Assembly (NCBI RefSeq): GCF_023856365.1
Contig: NW_026042478.1
Location: 180,344 to 244,343 of the forward strand
Direction: 5' to 3'
DNA: 64,000 nucleotides
Origin: Brienomyrus brachyistius
Lineage: Eukaryota; Chordata; Actinopteri; Osteoglossiformes; Mormyridae
A program made the translations under genes and the position numbers. Of this stretch, positions 59,091-64,000 are shown one piece after another (position 1 is the stretch's first letter; each line of letters starts with the position of its first letter). The notes beneath the pieces were generated by a model. The model saw nothing but the letters and a program-made list of their open reading frames with translations, ran no database searches and was not told where the DNA came from.

Positions 59091-62000
59091 TAATATGCTA
59101 ATATGCTAATATGCTAATATGCTATGCTAATATGCTAATATGCTAATATGCTAATATGCTAATATGCTATGCTAATATGCTAATATGCTAATATGCTAAT
59201 ATGCTATGCTAATATGCTAATATGCTAATATGCTAATATGCTAATATGCTAATACACTAACACGCTATGCTAATATGCTAATATGCTAATATGCTAATAT
59301 GCTAATATGCTATGCTAATATGCTAATATGCTAATATGCTAATATGCTAATATGCTAATATGCTAATATGCTATGCTAATATGCTAATATGCTAATATGC
59401 TAATATGCTAATATGCTATGCTAATATGCTAATATGCTAATATGCAATATGCTGCTAATATGCTAATATGCTAATATGCTAATATACTAATATGCTAATA
59501 CGCTAATATGCTATGCTAATATGCTAATATGCTAATATGCTAATATGCTAATATGCTATGCTAATATGCTAATATGCTAATATGCTAATACGCTAATATG
59601 CTAACACGCTATGCTAATATGCTAATATGCTAATATGCTAATATGCTAATATGCTAATATGCTAATATGCTATGCTAATATGCTAATATGCTATGCTAAT
59701 ATGCTAATATGCTAATATGCTAATATGCTAATATACTAATATGCTAATACGCTAACACGCTATGCTAATATGCTAATACGCTAATACGCTAACACGTTAT
59801 GCTAATATGCTAATATGCTAATATGCTAATATGTTAATATGCTAATATGCTATGCTAATATGCTAATATACAAATCTTCTAATATGCTAATATGCTAATA
59901 TGCTATGCTAATATGCTAATATGCTAATATGCTAATATGCTAATATGCTAATATGCTATGCTAATATGCTAATATGCTAATATGCTAATATGCTAATATG
60001 CTATGCTAATATGCTAATATGCTAATACACTAACACGCTATGCTAATATGCTAATATGCTAATATGCTAATATGCTATGCTAATATGCTAATATGCTAAT
60101 ATGCTAATATGCTAATATGCTAATATGCTATGCTAATATGCCAATATGCTAATATGTTAATATACTAATATGCTAATATGCTAATATGCTAATACACTAA
60201 TATGCTAACACGCTATGCTAATATGTTAATATGCTAATATGCTAATATGCTATGCTAATATGCCAATATGCTAATATGCTAATATGCTAATATGCTAATA
60301 TGCTAATATGCTATGCTAATATGCTAATATGCTATGCTAATATGCTAATATGCTAATACGCTAACACGCTATGCTAATATGCTAATATGTTATGCTAATA
60401 TGCTAATATGCTAATATGCTAATATGCTAATATGCTAATATGCTATGCTAATATGCTAATACGCTAACACGCTATGCTAATATGCTAATATGCTAATATG
60501 CTATGCTAATAAGCTAATATGCTAATATGCTAATATGCTAATATGCTAATATGCTAATATGCTATGCTAATATGCTAATATGCTAATATGCTAATATGCT
60601 AATATGCTAATATGCTATGCTAATATGCTAATATGCTAATACGCTAACACGCTATGCTAATATGCTAATATGCTAATATGCTATGCTAATATGCTAATAT
60701 GCTAATATGCTAATATGCTAATATGCTAATATGCTAATATGCTATGCTAATATGCTAATATGCTAATATGCTAATATGCTAATATGCTAATATGCTATGC
60801 TAATATGCTAATATGCTAATATGCTAATATGCTAATATGCTAATACGCTAACATGCTATACTAATATGCTAATATGCTAATATGCTAATATGCTAATATG
60901 CTAATATGCTAATATGCTATGCTAATATGCTAATATGCTATGCTAATATGCTAATATGCTAATATGCTAATATGCTAATATGCTAATATGCTAATATGCT
61001 ATGCTAATATGCTATGCTAATATGCTAATATGCTAATATGCTAATATGCTAATATGCTATGCTAATATGCTAATATGCTAATACACTAACACGCTATGCT
61101 AATATGCTAATATGCTAATATGCTAATATGCTAATATGCTAATATGCTAATATGCTATGCTAATATGCTAATATGCTAATATGCTAATATGCTAATATGC
61201 TAATATGCTAATATGCTATGCTAATATGCTAATATGCTAATATGCTAATACGCTAACACGCTATGCTAATATGCTAATATGCTATGCTAATATGCTAATA
61301 CGCTAACACGCTATGCTAATATGCTAATATGCTAATATGCTAATATGCTAATATGCTAATATGCTATGCTAATATGCTAATATGCTAATATGCTAATATA
61401 CTAATATGCTAATATGCTATGCTAATATGCTAATATGCTAATATGCTAATATGCTAATATGCTAATATGCTAATACGCTAATATGCTAATATGCTAATAT
61501 GCTAATATGCTAATATGCTATGCTAATATGCTAATATACTATGCTAATATGCTAATATGCTAATATGCTAATATGCTAATATGCTATGCTAATATGCTAA
61601 TATGCTAATATGCTAATATGCTAATATGCTAACACGCTATGCTAATATGCTAATATGCTATGCTAATATGCTAATATGCTAATATGCTAATATGCTATGC
61701 TAATATGCTAATATGCTAATACACTAACACGCTATGCTAATATGCTAATATGCTAATATGCTAATATGCTAATATGCTAATATGCTAATATGCTAATATG
61801 CTATGCTAATATGTTAATATGCTAATATGCTAATATGCTATGCTAATATGCTAATATGCTAATATGCTAATATGCTAATATGCTATGCTAATATGCTTAA
61901 TATGCTATGCTAATATGCTAATACGCTAACACGCTATGCTAATATGCTAATATGCTAATATGCTAATATGCTAATATGCTAATATGCTATGCTAATATGC

Positions 62001-62388
62001 TAATATGCTAATATGCTAATATGCTAATATGCTATGCTAATATGCTAATATGCTAATATGCTAATATGTTAATACGCTAATATGCTAATATGCTAATATG
62101 CTAATATGCTAATATGCTAATATGCTATGCTAATATGCTAATATGCTATGCTAATATGCTAATATGCTAATATGCTAATATGCTAATATGCTAATATGCT
62201 ATGCTAATATGCTAATATGCTAATATGCTAATATGCTAACACGCTATGCTAATATGCTATGCTAATATGCTAATATGCTAATATGCTATGCTAATATGCT
62301 AATATGCTAATACACTAACACGCTATGCTAATATGCTAATATGCTAATATGCTAATATGCTAATATGCTAATATGCTATGCTAATATA
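59091..62388 (+). repeat. Simple-type octamer array
   Basis: Mostly consensus ATGCTAAT with ATGCT pentamers and few CpG variants. CACGTTATGC (G at 59796) followed by CAAATCTTC at 59871 parallels CACGTTATGC at 119 and 10666 followed by CAAATCTGC at 210 and 10757, but with two octamers fewer between them and a changed last marker. There are small irregularities: ATGCAATATGCTGCTAAT at 59443-59460, AATAAGCTAAT near 60508 and ATGCTTAATATGC near 61893. Confidence 0.8.
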
Positions 62389-64000
62389 CTAATATGTTGA
62401 TATGCTATGCTAATATGCTATGCTAATATGCTAATATGCTAATATTTTAATATGCTAATATGTTAATATGCTAATATGCTAATATGCTAATATGCTATGC
62501 TAATATGTTAATATGCTAATATGCTAATATGCTAATATGCTAATATGCTATGCTAATATGCTAATATGCTAATATGCTAATATGCTAATATGCTATGCTA
62601 ATATGCTATGCTAATATGCTAATATGCTAATATGCTAATATGCTAATATGCTAATATGCTAATATGCTATGCTAATATGCTAATATGCTAATACGCTAAC
62701 ACGCTATGCTAATATGCTAATACGCTAATACGCTAACACGCTATGCTAATATGCTAATATGCTAATATGCTAATATGCTAATATGCTAATATGCTAATAT
62801 GCTAATATGCTATGCTAATATACTAATATGTTGATATGCTATGCTAATATGCTAATATGCTATGCTAATATGCTAATATGCTAATATGCTAATATGCTAA
62901 TATGCTAATATGCTAATATGCTATGCTAATATGCTAATATGCTAATATGCTAATATGCTAATATGCTAACACGCTATGCTAATATGCTATGCTAATATGC
63001 TAATATGCTAATATGCTATGCTAATATGCTAATATGCTAATACACTAACACGCTATGCTAATATGCTAATATGCTAATATGCTAATATGCTAACATGCTA
63101 ATATGCTAATATGCTAATATGCTAATATGCTATGCTAATATACTAATATGTTGATATGCTATGCTAATATGCTATGCTAATATGCTAATATGCTAATATG
63201 TTAATATGCTAATATGCTAATATGCTATGCTAATATGTTAATATGCTAATATGCTAATATGCTAATATGCTAATATGCTAATATGCTAATATGCTATGCT
63301 AATATGCTAATATGCTAATATGCTAATATGCTAATATGCTATGCTAATATGCTATGCTAATATGCTAATATGCTAATATGCTAATATGCTAATATGCTAA
63401 TATGCTAATATACTATGCTAATATGCTAATATGCTAATACGCTAACACGCTATGCTAATATGCTAATACGCTAATACGCTAACACGCTATGCTAATATGC
63501 TAATATGCTAATATGCTAATATGCTAATATGCTATGCTAATATGCTAATATGCTAATATGCTAATATGCTAATATGCTAATATGCTATGCTAATATGCTA
63601 ATATGCTAATATGCTAATATGCTAATATGCTATGCTAATATGCTAATATGCTAATACGCTAACACGCTATGCTAATATGCTAATACGCTAATACGCTAAC
63701 ACGCTATGCTAATATGCTAATATGCTAATATGCTAATATGCTAATATGCTAATATGCTATGCTAATATGCTAATATGCTAATATGCTAATATGCTAATAT
63801 GCTAATATGCTAACACGCTATGCTAATATGCTATGCTAATATGCTAATATGCTAATATGCTATGCTAATATGCTAATATGCTAATACACTAACACGCTAT
63901 GCTAATATGCTAATATGCTAATATGCTAATATGCTAATATGCTAATATGCTAATATGCTAATATGCTATGCTAATATGCTAATATGCTAATATGCTAATA
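62389..64000 (+). repeat. Block B, second copy (cut by window edge)
   Basis: Markers match 8379-10000: GTTGAT at 62396, 62830 and 63150, and the ATATTTTAAT unit (TTTT at 8447 and 62445). The shift is 53998 bp for the first ~60 bp and 53982 bp afterwards, a difference of two octamers. The copy is still running at the window end, so the sequence beyond may repeat what follows 10.0 kb. Confidence 0.85.

Larger units (their letters stand above)
51124..64000 (+). repeat. Octamer satellite array, right arm
   Basis: The same ATGCTAAT/ATGCT array resumes directly after the 210-bp insert, in the same orientation and with the same variant vocabulary, and runs off the right edge. The insert has therefore split one pre-existing array and does not separate two different satellites. 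The part from 51.1 to 59.1 kb is rich in the CpG cassette (ACGCTAAT, ATGCTAAC, then pentamer ACGCT). The part from 59.1 kb onward is simpler and closer to pure ATGCTAAT, with the alternative forms ACACTAAC-ACGCT or ACGCTAAC-ACGCT. No coding potential is visible. Confidence 0.98.

Noticed and set aside
1..64000. Protein-coding genes on either strand
   Set aside because: Every frame in the satellite is closed at about 24-45 bp intervals, and the only other sequence is a 210-bp repeat fragment. Any short ATG-to-stop run is a property of the unit and not a gene.
1..64000. CRISPR array or other direct-repeat/spacer system
   Set aside because: There are no unique spacers. The intervals between recurring cassettes are themselves made of the same octamer, and lengths vary in 8-bp steps.
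1..64000. Telomeric repeat or bacterial iteron origin
   Set aside because: The unit is ATGCTAAT, not TTAGGG-like, and the array is far longer than any iteron cluster. The insert points to a vertebrate, so plasmid or phage origin models do not fit.
1..64000. Centromere assignment
   Set aside because: A large AT-rich satellite with higher-order repeats is compatible with a centromere, but nothing in the sequence (no CENP-B-box-like motif seen, no binding data) distinguishes this from an interstitial or subtelomeric satellite block.

Overview
The window is almost entirely one tandem satellite array and contains no gene that can be supported. The basic unit is the octamer ATGCTAAT, always head-to-tail in the same orientation from base 1 to base 64000. 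It is interrupted only once, at about 50914-51123, by a 210-bp unrelated sequence. At intervals the octamer is replaced by the pentamer ATGCT, which has lost 3 bp, so junctions read GCTATGCT and are spaced 8n+5 bp apart. Point variants (ACGCTAAT, ATGCTAAC, ACACTAAC, ATACTAAT, ATGCAAAT, ATATTAAT, ATCCTAAT, ATGTTAAT) are not scattered at random. They recur in fixed order and spacing and so reveal higher-order structure.

Organism: a eukaryote, most likely a teleost (ray-finned) fish. The 210-bp insert closely resembles a dispersed repeat very common in fish genomes. Read on the minus strand it has the look of a non-LTR retroelement 3' end: a GTAAAGCGCTTTGAG-like segment, GCGCTATATAA, then a (TTG)n tail. 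This identification is from memory and was not searched.

Layout. 1-8378 (block A) is duplicated at 10548-18913 at a shift of 10547 bp (first ~2 kb at least), changing to 10535 bp by 3.6 kb. Between the copies lies block B (8379-10547), part of which recurs at 62.39-64.0 kb at a shift of about 53.98 kb. From 19048 a second hierarchy takes over: a higher-order repeat (HOR) of about 6.08 kb with three clear copies (19048-25131, 25132-31205, 31206-~37195) and a fourth, altered copy (~37.2-43.95 kb). Inside each HOR are smaller modules of about 590-690 bp. Around 42.1-44.7 kb there are two local tandem duplications (607 bp and about 550-563 bp). 44.7-50.9 and 51.1-54.0 kb are mosaics of the same modules, 54.0-59.1 kb is another HOR-like copy, and 59.1-64.0 kb returns to the simpler type seen in 1-3.1 and 8.4-13.7 kb.

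Nothing here encodes protein. The octamer carries TAA on the plus strand and TAG on the minus strand, and because both 8 and 5 leave remainder 2 on division by 3, every frame is stopped about every 24 bp (45 bp where a pentamer removes a plus-strand stop). The array's biology is therefore structural or regulatory, or it is simply selfish DNA. The most notable sequence property is that the unit itself is an exact match to the POU-factor octamer consensus ATGCWAAT, giving several thousand potential sites in one block.
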